Assembly (NCBI GenBank): GCA_008694505.1
Contig: VZDJ01004378.1
Location: forward strand, 23,344,004 to 23,408,003
Origin: Cyanoderma ruficeps
Taxonomy: Eukaryota > Chordata > Aves > Passeriformes > Timaliidae
Length of the DNA: 64,000 nt
Reading direction: 5' to 3'
This document shows, one piece after another, positions 12,288 to 23,814 of the stretch. Below the pieces are notes generated by a model. It had not been told where the DNA came from. It worked only from the letters and a program-made list of their open reading frames with translations, and made no database searches. The number at the start of each line of letters is the position of its first letter. The stretch's first letter is position 1. A program made the position numbers and the translations under genes.

Positions 12288-12608
12288 ATTCAGAACAATC
12301 TGTGGGCAGGGAATGCGGCCAGTGGTTCTGTGGTTACCTCCTGCATGCTGCCACGAGATACGTCCTCGTGTATGACACCTTACTCCCATTCACCCCGGAC
12401 AGATTCTGGCTACACAGGCTTCTCAAACCACCAGAATCAATTCAGCCACATGCCCCTCAACAATTTTTTCACTGACTCGTTGCTTTCTGGGGCAACCAAT
12501 GGACATGCTTTTGAAACCAAGCCAGAGTTTGAAAGGAGATCCTCCAGCATTGCAGTTCTACGGATGAAAGCCAAAGAGCATGCTGCCAATATTTCTTGGG
12601 CCATGTAA
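12288..12608 (+). CDS. ALX1: ALX1 (CART1) terminal coding exon with OAR domain
   Basis: Coding part is 321 bases: 106 codons plus TAA stop at 12606-12608. It is preceded by acceptor TGTTCCAG and continues in frame from the exon ending at 1377 (…DSYPQ then [10 protein letters not shown]…). The protein is rich in Ser, Thr, Asn and Pro, typical of the ALX1 C-terminal transactivation region. It ends with the OAR (aristaless) motif at exon residues about 84-98 ([15 protein letters not shown], bases 12537-12581), then the carboxyl end ANISWAM. The OAR domain in this family modulates DNA binding and activation, often by intramolecular inhibition. Compared with the mammalian protein as I recall it, only a handful of residues differ in this exon. 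With the 43 codons of the previous exon, the window codes 149 residues of a protein usually about 326 long. No disruption is seen. Confidence 0.97.
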   Translation: MQNNLWAGNAASGSVVTSCMLPRDTSSCMTPYSHSPRTDSGYTGFSNHQNQFSHMPLNNFFTDSLLSGATNGHAFETKPEFERRSSSIAVLRMKAKEHAANISWAM

Positions 12609-12930
12609 TATAGCAGTACCCTCTCTCAATTTCTTTTATTTTTTTTTTAAAGCAAACTAAAACCATTTTTATTTCCCATATTTAAAGGGAACAACAATAA
12701 GCTGCTGTGTGTGGAATGCTAGAAATCACAATATACATGATGTCTGCTTAAAGAAATGCAATATAATATTTAACAATAAACCAAGAATAAACCAAATAGA
12801 TTTACCATTCATCAAGCTCAACAAGCCCTCTTTGTTTTGCTTTTTATATATGTTTTGTTGTACCCATTGATGAAATATGATTATAGAACATGAAAAAAAA
12901 AGAAAAATAAAACTACTAAGCAAATGTGTC
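12609..12930 (+). other. ALX1: ALX1 predicted 3' UTR
   Basis: AT-rich sequence directly after the ALX1 stop codon. It holds three AATAAA hexamers, at 12775-12780, 12786-12791 and 12906-12911. The last is followed about 20 bases later by a T/G-rich stretch (from about 12926), as expected downstream of a cleavage site. The end near 12930 is a prediction; a longer UTR reaching about 13.3 kb cannot be excluded. Confidence 0.6.
12906..12911 (+). terminator. ALX1: Candidate ALX1 polyadenylation signal AATAAA
   Basis: Canonical hexamer about 300 bases after the stop codon, followed by TGTGTCTACTTC-type U/GU-rich sequence. Two earlier canonical hexamers (12775 and 12786) could give a shorter 3' end. 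Confidence 0.5.
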
Positions 12931-14906
12931 TACTTCATGATTTTTAGCAGTTCTGTATAAAAAATTCATGCTGTACAAATGCATACTTCATAAAGAAACA
13001 ACTTGGTAAAGGATAAGAAATCTATTATGCTAAACCCATGATGTAAATCTCTAAGCACACCACACAAAGAAGGAAATATATGACCATTCATGTTGTAGGT
13101 AGAATTTGTAGACTGAGTTCTCTCAGCACTGCACTGCTTCTCTAAGCCAGCTCTGCTGTTTTGCTAAATGCATGTTGAGCTTGTTGAATTAATATCAATG
13201 AATAACTAATGTAATAAGAAGGTACTGCTTTATCTTATGGAATTCAGTGTGTTTCTATTAAAGATAATGAGATTTTTTTTGGTCTAATATAATGCAAGAA
13301 ATAGGATCACAGTGTTTACTGGAGTTTTCAATGATGTGCACAGATTATGTGTCAACTGTTGTACTTAAATCATACAGGTTACAGATGGGGTATCATGAAG
13401 CTTAGGTGACTAAAAGACAACATGGAATAGCACTCCTGGATTGCACTCCTCCACTTTTAACAGAATACAGATTAGGGAAAAACCCCAAACAACACAACAC
13501 TGAGGTCTTACATCCAGTACAGTCCATTTTACTATTTACAAAAAAACTCCAACAAGACTTGTCAGTTTCAGTTTTGTAGCTGATCTTAAGATGATATTAG
13601 AGTACTGTTCATTTCATTTGTTACATTTTGTTGAAGTTTTGCTTATAAGCTTTCCAGAGTGTAAGATTAGTTTGGTACCTTTAAAGTATACAGGAGAAAT
13701 CTTTTTGACTGCAGTGGCAGCAGGATTTGGCTCTCAGCTCCCAGCCTATCACAAAGGAATTAAAATGTCAGCAGACTTTCTGACATTTCTGGTGGAAAAA
13801 AAATAGAGGAGAAGAAAAATACTTTACATCTGGAGAATTGATATCTGCTTTGATTTACTTCTCCTCCCTTTCCCCTGTCACATTCCAAGCTCCTTCAGAT
13901 GAGTGAAATGTCAGCCTCTTTGAAAGCAACAGTCAGCCTCTCAGGTTCATAAAGGCAGAGTAAATTAATTGAAATAAAGAAGGACTTGCATGGCTGTGAT
14001 TAAAACAGGATACAACTCTCGGGGCACCCCCTGCTCATTCTGGCTTTTCTCTCTGGCCATTAGTTAGGAACAGAGGGTGCTTGGGGGAAGAAGGGAAGAT
14101 CGGGAAGCAGATTTCATCACAGCAACTGCAGAACTATCAGTGTTCACAAAAACAAACACACAGGAATCCCCAGATTTTCTCTTCTCCCACTCAGGGGGGC
14201 TAAACTTGAAACAAAAATAGGAGATGGACTCATTCTGTAGCCTTTCAAGGAAATAAACAAACTTGACTTTGAAACCATGAGGATCAGCTGAAAATGGGAT
14301 TTTTACAGCAGTTTTACACAGCTGAAAGGAAGGTTGTCCTGTTTTCCACTAGTATTAAACTCAATTTTTAACACATACATATACTCCAATTTGTGGTTTC
14401 CTGACTTAATTCTCCTTCTAAAAATTAGCTTCAACTTTGGCCTGAGGAGCTGGAAAAGAATATTCTGGCTAGAAGTTATCTTTTCCATTTTTTATGGTCT
14501 GTTTAGACAGCAGTAAAACTAGACTTATTATTCAAAGAAAAAAAAAAGAATTTTATTGGTGCAGGTAGAGGCATTAGTTTTGGATAGACACTTTTGCCAC
14601 ATGCAGAAGAATGGAAATGGGGGAAATACAAGGGATTTTTAGCAAACTCTTTTNTATTAAGTTTCCACATAATTATTTTTTAAGGTATAATATTCAGAAC
14701 ATGCCAAAATGATTTCCAAAGCTTTTTATTAGAGTTTCATTAGTGGACAAAGAAAGAAAAGTTTAGCTGGCAATCTCTGATCCATTTTTGTTGTTGCCTC
14801 TTTCAATTTACTTATTTATTTTCATAGCAGAATTTGCCATTGCTTTCTTTTAAATTCCCCCAAAATAATTTGTACAAGGTTTTTTATGTCAGGAATAAAA
14901 TGTAAT

Positions 14907-14920
14907 AATTCCTAGGAATT
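14907..14920. repeat. 14-bp perfect palindrome
   Basis: AATTCCTAGGAATT reads identically on both strands. The flanks TAAT on the left and TATTA on the right extend the symmetry imperfectly. It is about 120 bases upstream of a candidate conserved element. Function unknown. Confidence 0.8.
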
Positions 14921-15039
14921 TATTACAATTGCAGATTTATTGCAGAATAAATATCCATTTTCAAAACATTACAACAATTTCCAATGCTTGAAGTCTCCAA
15001 AATCAAAGGGGAAAAAAAAGAGACCATGTCATCTTCCTG

Positions 15040-15310
15040 CTGATTTTAATTAGGTGAAAGGGATGCAAGTCTAATTAATTCTTCATCCTCAAATCTAGCA
15101 ATGGAAATTTTTCCATTTGTTGCTTGTTGCTAGCATAACTTTATACATTAAATAAATAGGTATTCAAGCCCTCATTAAACCTGAGGTGTGATAAGTTGCA
15201 GGCCTGCATTAAGCTTGTCGTGCTCTTGCATCAGCCTCGTCTCGAAGAATGAATGATAGCCTGTTGGTTGCAGCCTTTCATTTAGCTAATGAAAAAGTAT
15301 CTTCGTGTTA
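15040..15310. promoter_or_regulatory. Candidate conserved noncoding element with homeodomain-type motifs
   Basis: Repeat-free stretch carrying TAATTAG at 15047-15053 and TAATTAATT from 15072. It has four CpGs in a short interval (15219, 15238, 15243, 15304) within CpG-poor surroundings. Clustered homeodomain cores and retained CpGs are common in developmental enhancers, and this lies 2.5 kb after the ALX1 stop codon. No conservation data are available here, so this is inference. Confidence 0.3.
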
Positions 15311-16733
15311 GATGTCAAGTACTACAACAGGGTCACATTCTGCCAGTTTCATTTAGCAGTGCTTTACTCCATGAGTAGTTGCATTGATGGGAGTGAGACT
15401 ACTCACATAGGCCAAAATTGTGAATCACTTGTAAATGTTTATTCACAATGGCCCCATTCATGCAAAAAAAAAGCCTCTCAGCACAACATGAGTAATCTGT
15501 TCATAATCAGGTCCAGCTTAAGGTACCATTCAGCTCCAGAAAGGATGGCAGAATACGGCCCATGCTGGCTTAAGGCCAGACTCAGATTTTTTAACCAAGT
15601 GAGTAGGTCCTTATTCCACAAATAGTGCAAAGAGACCCAACAGGGCTATTTGTAGTGTTCTCTTTCTCTAAGAAAAATTCTAGAAATAAGACATTTCAAT
15701 ATATGTAAATAATTTAAGCAAATTTCTATGAAAGGGAAATGATTTTATTTTCTACTGGATTGTACTCCCACATTTGACAGGATTTGTGCTCTTGTGCTTT
15801 GATTTTATCACTTAATGATTTCTTCTCTTGAGCAACTTTTCACTGCTTCTTGAACATGTGGAAAATGCACTAAAAACAAAAGGAGGTGATTTACATAGCC
15901 TTCCTGCCAAGCATGGTAACTAATGTTTGAGATATTGGATCATCATGCTATGCTGAGAAGTAAATTTATAGAACTCTTGGGCAAAGAGTCCCTATCCTCT
16001 TAAAAGAGAAAGTGAAATATTGTTCTAATTATTCATGCATTGTGTTTTCTCCTGTGATTGATTCATCAACATTTTGAAAATCTCAAGCCTGCATTTTAAC
16101 CAATTTCTGAACAAATGTAAATTTACCTCTGAAATGTAAATTTACTTATATTGTGATTTTTATAGACTCATAAGTGGTGGACAACACTGCATTTAGCAGC
16201 TAAAGATACAGTCTTCTTATGACCATGATGATCAGAGAAGTTTGACAAAAATGATTTCTACCTACAGTTTAACAGTGTTAAATACCACAGGAACATATCA
16301 ATGAAAGCATCTTCTGATGCTGAGAATAAGTTGAAATGAACCATGTTTCTCATTTCACTTCTTTACTGTCATAATATTTTGTACAACAAAATGTTGAAAA
16401 AATGCAGTTCAATATGTTAAAGGCATTTTATTTCGACTGTGAACTTTATGGTAAGGCCCTGAAGTATAAAATTTAACAAACTTATATTGTGCATTTAATA
16501 ATGAGATAGTTTAGCATGATAAAAATAAATTATTTGGTTTTGCAAAAAATAAAATATTACAGGTCTTTTTTTTCAAAATTACAAGGTTTTTTAATTGATA
16601 AATTTCTGAATATCCATGCTATTTCAAAATTAGAGTTAAATCAGGCTGATCAGAGTTAGAACCCATTAAAACCACTTATTTTTCTTAGTTTCAAAATATT
16701 TTCAGGCAAAGTTCTTTCTGTAACAAGTATTTT

Positions 16734-16738
16734 TTCCC
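16734..16738. repeat. Left 5-bp target-site duplication of the solo LTR
   Basis: TTCCC directly before the LTR matches TTCCC at 17312-17316 directly after it. A 5-bp duplication is common for ERVL-class avian elements. Confidence 0.75.
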
Positions 16739-17311
16739 TGTAGTGGTTTTAGCCGAGCCAGCAGCCAAGCCCCACGCAGCTGCTCGCTCACTCCCACTCC
16801 AGAGAGACTGGGGAGAGAATTGGAAGGGTAAAAGCTGGAAAACTCGTGGGTTGTGATAAAGACAGTTTAATAGGGAAAGCAAATGCCACGCACACAAGGA
16901 AGGAAATCATTCACTTCTTTCCATGAGCAGCCAGGTGTTCAGCCATCTCTGGGAGAGCAGGGCCCCACTGCAGTAACAGTGATGCAGAAGAAAAAGGCCA
17001 TCACTCCAAATGTCGCCCCTTCTTGCCCCCACTTTATATATATACTGAGCATGATGCCATATTTATTGTATGATGTATCCTTCTGGTCAATTTGGGTTAC
17101 CTATCCAGGCTGTGCCTCCTCCCAGGAACCCCAACTTCCATTCTGAGGTAGTGGTATGAAAAGCTGAAAAGGCCTTGGCTAGGTGTAAGCACTGCTCAAT
17201 AATAACAAAACAGTCTCTGTGTTATCGACTCTGTTCAGCACAAATCCAAAACACAGAGCCACAGCAGCCACTGTGAAGAAAGTTAACTCTACCCAGCCAA
17301 AACCCAAGGCA
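16739..17311 (-). mobile_element. Solo LTR of an avian ERVL-like endogenous retrovirus, minus strand
   Basis: A 573-base element bounded by TG…CA and by 5-bp TTCCC repeats. The sequence resembles a common avian ERVL-type LTR family from memory; matching blocks are CAGCCAAGCCCCACGCAGCT near 16761, AAACTCGTGGGTTGTGATAA near 16839, and GCACAAATCCAAAACACAGA near 17238. Sense orientation is minus. On that strand it has a TATA box (AGTATATATATAAAG, complement of 17032-17046), then ATTAAA (complement of 16866-16871) as a likely poly(A) signal. No gag, pol or env sequence adjoins it, so it is a solo LTR left by recombination between the two LTRs of a provirus. It lies about 3.8 kb beyond the predicted ALX1 3' end and its promoter, if alive, would point towards ALX1 antisense. 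Confidence 0.85.
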
Positions 17312-17316
17312 TTCCC
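17312..17316. repeat. Right 5-bp target-site duplication of the solo LTR
   Basis: TTCCC, identical to 16734-16738, immediately after the terminal CA of the LTR. Confidence 0.75.
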
Positions 17317-20300
17317 CCAGCACTTTCATACCCAAATAACAAGTGGCTCACTCATTCCCAGAATGCATACTTGGTCACCTGCAGTCATCTTTTTAGATTT
17401 GGCTGGCTTTAGAATGATGAAGTAGTGTGCAGTGAATGGGAGTATGATGGCTGGGGACAGAATAATCTACTGGGGGGACCGTCAGAGTACAATGCTGGAG
17501 TAAGGGGAAAACCTAAACCCAGTGCAACCCTGCCTTCCCTCTATGCCTAAACCACTTCTCCTGAATCTCACCAGGACCTGGCAATAAAAGGCTTATTCTA
17601 CTGCCACCTTTCCAGTATGGGTTTAAGGAGAGATATAAAGAATCAAAAGTCTTGAAGAGGTAGGGTTGGTAAGTGTATGACTGTCATCGGCAATATATAC
17701 ATACTATGAAATTAAGAGTAGTTTTGTGGAGAACCATCTCTAATCATGAATTTCAAGATTTATTTTTCTCTGCATTTTGGGGGCAGCAGGAGGACAGAAC
17801 ATTAAAGCAAAAGCACAGCAATGGTTGAAACTGTGAGTCCATTCCTGAAGCACAGCTATTCTTCTTGCACCACTGGCTCATTAAAACTGATATGGCTGTG
17901 GAGTGCAAATGGAAGAATATATCACAACACTACCATATAAAATAGATTTGAGATATTGTTGTGTTTCTGCCAGTTATTTTTAATCTGTTTAAATAACAGC
18001 ATAAAAGTTACATACTTCCTTATCAAATCTTTTCAACCAGTCCACATAAGACATATAATGCAAAGAAAAAAAGCCAAAACCAAGTAGGTAAATCTTAAAA
18101 ATCCATTATTGTCTCAAAGAATAGGGGTTTGTGAGCCCTTATACTTGTGAGGCCTCACACTCAACAGCTCAACTTCAGCTGGACTCATACTGCCCAACTT
18201 CATAATAGTGATCATTCCCATAGGAATAACTAATGCACTAGACTAATAAATATATCAATGTATAGGAAATAATATTGGTTAAAGTAATTGATGTTAGCAT
18301 GAAAAACATAATTTCAAAAAGAGTAGGTTATAGGATCAGGTCAAAAATCGTAATTTCTGACTGGCTTATAGAGTGGAACTTGATGGTTCACAAGATGCTG
18401 TTACAGGAGTGCTTTCCTATGCTTTCTTTCTAACTATAGTAACCCTCTATAATCCTCCATAACCCTTCATAATAGCTGCTTCATCTCTCAGAAACTGGGT
18501 TCTGAATTCTTAAATGATGAAAAATAATTGAAATAGGCTTGGTCATCCCTGCCTCATACTCCTGTGAGAAAATTTACTTATGTGTACTAACTGCAATTTA
18601 CTTTAGTCTCACTATCATTACAGTGAGACAAAGTCTTCTGGTTTAACCCAGTAGTTGCAAAAGATTTGTTTTTTGATACTATTAGTGCTCTGTGAGTGAG
18701 CAATTTATTGATAAGTGGGGGAATGACTAAGTTGTGTAAACGCTTTTTGTTATTAAAACCCAAAATCTTAATTTGCTTGGTTTTGGTTGAATACAGTGTG
18801 ATTATAATTAACAAACTACTTGTAGGTGGGATAAAGTCCTACTTAACACTTCCTTAATATTTTTGTCCATCTAAGAAGAAAAGGGCATCTTGAAAATGAA
18901 GCTTTGTCAAAAAGCATGCTCAAAGACAGAGAGAAGTGTCTGAATTTATGTAAGACTCTATTTACTCAGGTGTGTTTACTGAAATGATTTTAGTTTAATC
19001 ATTAAAAATGGAAAACAGCTGAGATCTTTAATGGAAAATAACAATATAAAACATGTTAATTGTATTTTTCTTTCAAAGTGATATTGGAGGAACAACTCTG
19101 CTTCTTGTGTACTAAGAATGATTTTTCTCATTACTTGTTATAAACATTTTAGTATGTAATGAAATACATATTTATATATGGAAAAACCTGTCAGATATTA
19201 CTTAAACACATAGGGTAAATAAAACACTAAATGATTTTGGAGGTCTTTTAGAAAAAGTTCTGGGAGAGAGATCAGAGCCAGTGAGTATTATTTAGGAAAT
19301 GCTTAAGTAGTATATACAATGAGCAAAGAGGAAAATACACTAATTGGCTGGGAGTTTATTGAATATCTAGAGCCAGAAAACTCAGTGTTGGCAAGGAGGA
19401 ATGAAATTTTCTTTACTCAAAAATCTCCTTATGATCAAGTCCTAATTGAAGTTAACAGGAATCTTGCCAGTGGTCTCACTTGGGAGTAGGATATGGTCCC
19501 TAATAAACACTTAATAGATTTATTATACTAAATTGAATTGTCCTGGAACAACATTACTTAGTTTGTATGACTTTTTTTTGTTGTTGTTGAGGTAGTCCAT
19601 TCTGCTATTTTTAAAATATAGAAATTATTAAATCAGTGGTTTACATCTGATTTACTACAATAGTTTCCATATTTGTGTCTGGTTTTTTTACAGAATTAGA
19701 GACACAAGGATAGACTGAGCAATGCTTTTTGTTTTTGTGGACATGTGTACTAAGGGGACTTAGTTTTAGTGTGAAAACAGTTCTATGCATATGCTAAATC
19801 ATTAGTGCAGAGGCATTAGCTCTTGTATAAAGTAATTGGACTAATCCTCATCTGGAATTCAGGCAAAAAATAATGTAATTGAGATAAACAGAGTTGCTTA
19901 CATGTCCACATTTATCTACACTTTCTATTTATACTGTTAAATGCTTAAAACAACACTGGCCCATAAATTTGCCTTTTTGTCCTCATTCTTTTGGCAGTGT
20001 TTCCTACATGCTGCACTTTTAGAGTGCAGTTTGGTCTCATCTCAAATAAATAAGAGCCGTGGAAGGAAAAAACTGCAGCTACAAAGTAGTTCTAACCCAT
20101 TAAATGCAGATGGCCCACAAGGGGTTTAATCGTAAGAGAGAGAGAGAGCACACATCATGCTGAAATATAGAGCTGTTTTCTATCACTTGTTACCATTTGA
20201 ATGTCTGTCCCAGGAAAGTGAATTCAATATATCTTCCTGGCCATCAGTTGCCCTCTGAATACTCCTTCTCTCTCTGATGTAGCTAGATTTCCCTTTAGAA

Positions 20301-23300
20301 CATACAGAGATGAATGAGCTCTTACCACACGTAGAAGTGAAAGAAAACATTTCTTTCTGCACCAGAACAGATGAGATTCATCATTAAGAGAATGGATTTG
20401 ACCTTGTCAAGTGGACCAAAGCAATTTATAAACAAACTCCTACAGGGGAGGCTACTTTTGGCCAAGTACTATATTAGCAGTGTTTTACTTATGCCCGCTG
20501 CTACCTTACAATAACTTCACAAACAGGCTGACTTCCTGAAATATGGAGTGCTGAGAGATATCACAGATGCACCTAGAAACACTGGGATAGCATAGGGTTA
20601 CTTCCCTCCCTAGGGGCTGCATAGAAATATGTCCACCCACCTTGCTTTCTCATTCTTGGTAAAAAGTTGCTAATCTCTACCCAAATTAAATCTTCATTTC
20701 AAGTGTAGGTATGTGTCAAAAAACATATTTATACTTCAATTTGCCATTGTTATACTGTTGTTCATGTAAGCAGCACCCAGATGGATGATAATGTCCAATA
20801 TGAAACTGAGTGGCATCTACCTATCAGAACACTAGCAGAATAACAAAAGCAATTCAGCATGGGTCTATTTTATTTCCAGTGTCAGAAAAGGAATATATAG
20901 AATCAATAGTTTGCTACAAAGTTATTTAGATCAGATGATACTCCTACAAATACCAATAATGTTTCTTCCCTTAACAGGATATTTAAACTGCAGGTAGAAA
21001 TTTTATCTCTCCTCCTCCCAAGTCTTTGCCAAGTATGCTTTTTAAGTGAGAACAATCTTTCAGTGGTAACAAAAGTGCAATGGCTCAATTTTTTTTCATT
21101 CTGTCCAACAACCATAAGAAAGGAATTAAAAATGAGGAAATTCAGTGGCTCAAAGATAACCCTGCTGTATGGAAAGAGAATACTCTGTGCCAGTCCAAGG
21201 GGATGGTTGGATGATAAAGTGGAGAAAAGACTCACTACATATGTAAACTACATGTGCAATTAAAAAAAGTTTTTACTATTATTTTTGGAACATACTATCA
21301 TATGTATCACACCATCCATATCAATCTTAGTCATGTCAGCAGAGCTGATAGTGTTATAATCTCATCTATGTCTACAAAAAGAGAATTATAGAAGATTTGC
21401 AGAAGGGGACTGACTAGAATATTCAGTTTATATATATTTAAGTTTTTTCATATATATTCAAAATATTCAGTTTATATATTCAATTTATACTCACTTTTCC
21501 TGTGACATGTATCCAAACAGAGATGCAGTTGCAGATGCAGTTAATTCCTTCAAAGACTACCAAAATAAGCCTGTATAAGTGATAATTTTTTATTTTATTT
21601 TTTGTTGATATTCCCTTGGAATCATAGCTAGGGTTGATGACAGTGAGAAGGAGCTCTTCTCATATTAGAAATTTGATAGACTGTAGGTGGAGCCCTTCAA
21701 GCCATGAAATTTCCCAAAACTTCCAGGAGTCTCCATTATTAACAAGCCTTATGTTAATAGCCAAGAGCTTGAGACATATTTTAGCTTAGGAGAAATCTAT
21801 GCTGTCCAAGTCTTGTCTGCTCCATCATAGAAGCTCTTTATTCTTCAAAACCCAAGACCCCAGTCTTGTTCCATTGCCAGTCTATGCTTCATTGCCAGGA
21901 GATAACAATTCTGACCCTCTTGAGGTCAGAACAATGAAAAGCATTTCCCAAGTCCTTAAAAGGCATTATATTGCATATATTCATAGCTGCCTGGCAGATT
22001 TATGCCTTATTTTCTTGTAGGTCAAGTTCTCAAGGTCTTCTGCTGTTAGGTTGAGAAAAGAGAAAAGGCCACTTGCTTGCCTCTTATTGCAATTATTCAT
22101 TATTCATGCACCTCTGTGTGTGTGTTTGCGAGGTGTTCCTGAGTCAAAGATGGAGATGAGGCACATAGTTCTGATGTTAGTTTCCTAGCTTCATAATCAC
22201 TTCTCCACTCTGATTTACAGAAGTGTAAGGAAGCATTTTGGGCCCTCTACCTAGCATACTTAGAGTGAAAATATACAATTTAAAGAAAAAGAAAGATTAT
22301 ATCAAATAACCAGTGACAGAGTACTACTGTATAACTCATCTTCACTCACGTTTTTATAAGCATGCATCTGTTTACACTCTCTAAGAGGAAGATCAAAGTT
22401 CACAGAGAATTTTTATTGCCCTGGGAAGAAATCAATCTTTTTAAAAGAAGAAAACATGGTTTATTATCTGCCTTAAAGGAAACAAAAACAAATCTGTCCC
22501 TCTGTTCACTTCAGCACCAGACAGTAAGCATCCAAGATGGGTGACACTTACTGAAAGGTCTCAAAATATCTCCAAAAATGAATTCATCCTGAAATTAAGC
22601 CTCACAGTTTTGATCTCCTGAAAATTCATTAGGATATTTACAAAGAGAATATTTGGCTGTTGAATTTGGTCCTGTGGATTAATGGGGTAATCACATTTCT
22701 ACTGTCCTTTAGCTTTATTGATTCTGCGGCAAAGCACAGCCCAGGATAATAAGGGCTGTTTTCCATTTATTCTCTGTGTCAGTACTCAGATGAGGGTCCT
22801 TGGGAAGTTTTCAGAGGCAAGAATTCCATAAACTGCAATAGCTTGCTACAGAAGACATTTTATTTATTTTAACTTCTCCACCTCCATTCCTTTTTGGCAT
22901 CCAATATGCATATTTAAAGTGTTGCTGCTACTTTCCAGTTTGACTTTAGAGCTCTTTGTTTTTATATAAAATAGTTCTGTTGCATTCCTCTAGTATGTCA
23001 AAGCAAAATCGAGCTTGCTTTAACTCTTAAGGGCTTTATACCTCTGCTTTCCTTTTGTTAGTATGCAAGCTGGCTCTCAACTACTGTCTCTGCTTCAGGG
23101 ATGTTAACAAAGTTGTTGCATGGCAACTTAAATACTCCTTTTACATAGCCCTGATATAGTATTAGAGCCGTCCCATGCAATGATTTGCCTAACCCAAAAA
23201 TGAATTCTTTAAGTTGTCAACCTTGGTTTTGTAGGATGCTATGGATTGGTACAAAAGTGATCTAATGTCACTTATTTTCCTGAATGTTCAGCTTGTGACA

Positions 23301-23554
23301 TCTCAAAGCAGAAACTGTCCATAATTTTATGCAGAATGATTGGAAAAAACCTATGTAAAATTATTTTTGTAGGTCAACAGATTTATGATTTCCTCTGTTT
23401 CCTCATCTTTAGTTCTCATTCTGAAGAAAACTTCCATATTTACTTCCCATTTGATATTCTCTGTTGCCCTGAGGTTTCTGTCTTTTTGTCTTTCTGTAGA
23501 ACTTTCTCACGCAGCTTCATGAAAACAATATGTATTCTTAGAATGTTTACATAT
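17317..23554. other. Intergenic sequence, no gene seen
   Basis: AT-rich DNA with no supported exon or RNA gene on either strand. It contains a short (AG)7 run at 20135-20148 and a repeated 18-base AT-rich phrase at about 21419 and 21463. The part at about 22620-23060 is repeat-free with a less random look and could be conserved; this is inference only. The open frames of up to 110 codons here show no domain I recognise. Confidence 0.6.
20135..20148. repeat. (AG)7 microsatellite
   Basis: Seven AG units without interruption. Confidence 0.85.
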
Positions 23555-23560
23555 TTCTCC

Positions 23561-23807
23561 TGTGAGAGAAGAAATGATTGATGGTGATGTCCACCATCCA
23601 GGTTGAAGAGGTGGAAACCTGTGTAGCCAATCTCTTGACCTCTGTACACATGTATAAAAACTGGAGTCAGATTGAATTAAAGGAGGAGTTTTCTAAACCA
23701 GCCATGGTGTGAGTTTCATTTCAGTGTTCCTGAAATTGGGACCTGCCCAGCTTCGGCCTGCAACATCTGATGACCCCGAATGTGTGAGGACAGCAGCCCA
23801 AGCAACA
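23561..23807 (+). mobile_element. Probable short solo LTR of an ERVK-like endogenous retrovirus
   Basis: About 247 bases starting TGTGAGAGAAG and ending …AGCAACA. It is flanked by a 6-bp direct repeat TTCTCC at 23555-23560 and 23809-23814, with one extra A between the CA end and the right copy. Inside are a TATA box (TGTATAAAAACT near 23650-23661) and ATTAAA about 25 bases later, the spacing expected for a compact retroviral promoter and poly(A) signal. Near the right side is TGATGACCCCGAATGTG (from about 23768). This resembles a retroviral primer-binding site, so an alternative reading is a shorter LTR ending near 23765 plus a scrap of leader. A 6-bp duplication favours the class II (ERVK-like) group. 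The family name is not certain. Confidence 0.6.
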
Positions 23808-23814
23808 ATTCTCC

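Larger units (their letters stand above)
12931..16733. other. Intergenic sequence downstream of ALX1, no gene seen
   Basis: No exon, RNA gene or recognisable mobile element was found on either strand. The open frames present are short and not supported by domain content. A single N lies at 14654. Two stretches (about 13840-14080 and 15040-15310) look unlike the neutral background: they are repeat-free, with TAATTA-type motifs and, in the second, several retained CpGs. They are treated as possible regulatory elements elsewhere in this annotation. Confidence 0.6.

Noticed and set aside
12245..12475. Open frame overlapping the terminal ALX1 exon
   Set aside because: Frame shadow of the ALX1 coding exon; only the frame giving [10 protein letters not shown] continues the homeodomain exon.
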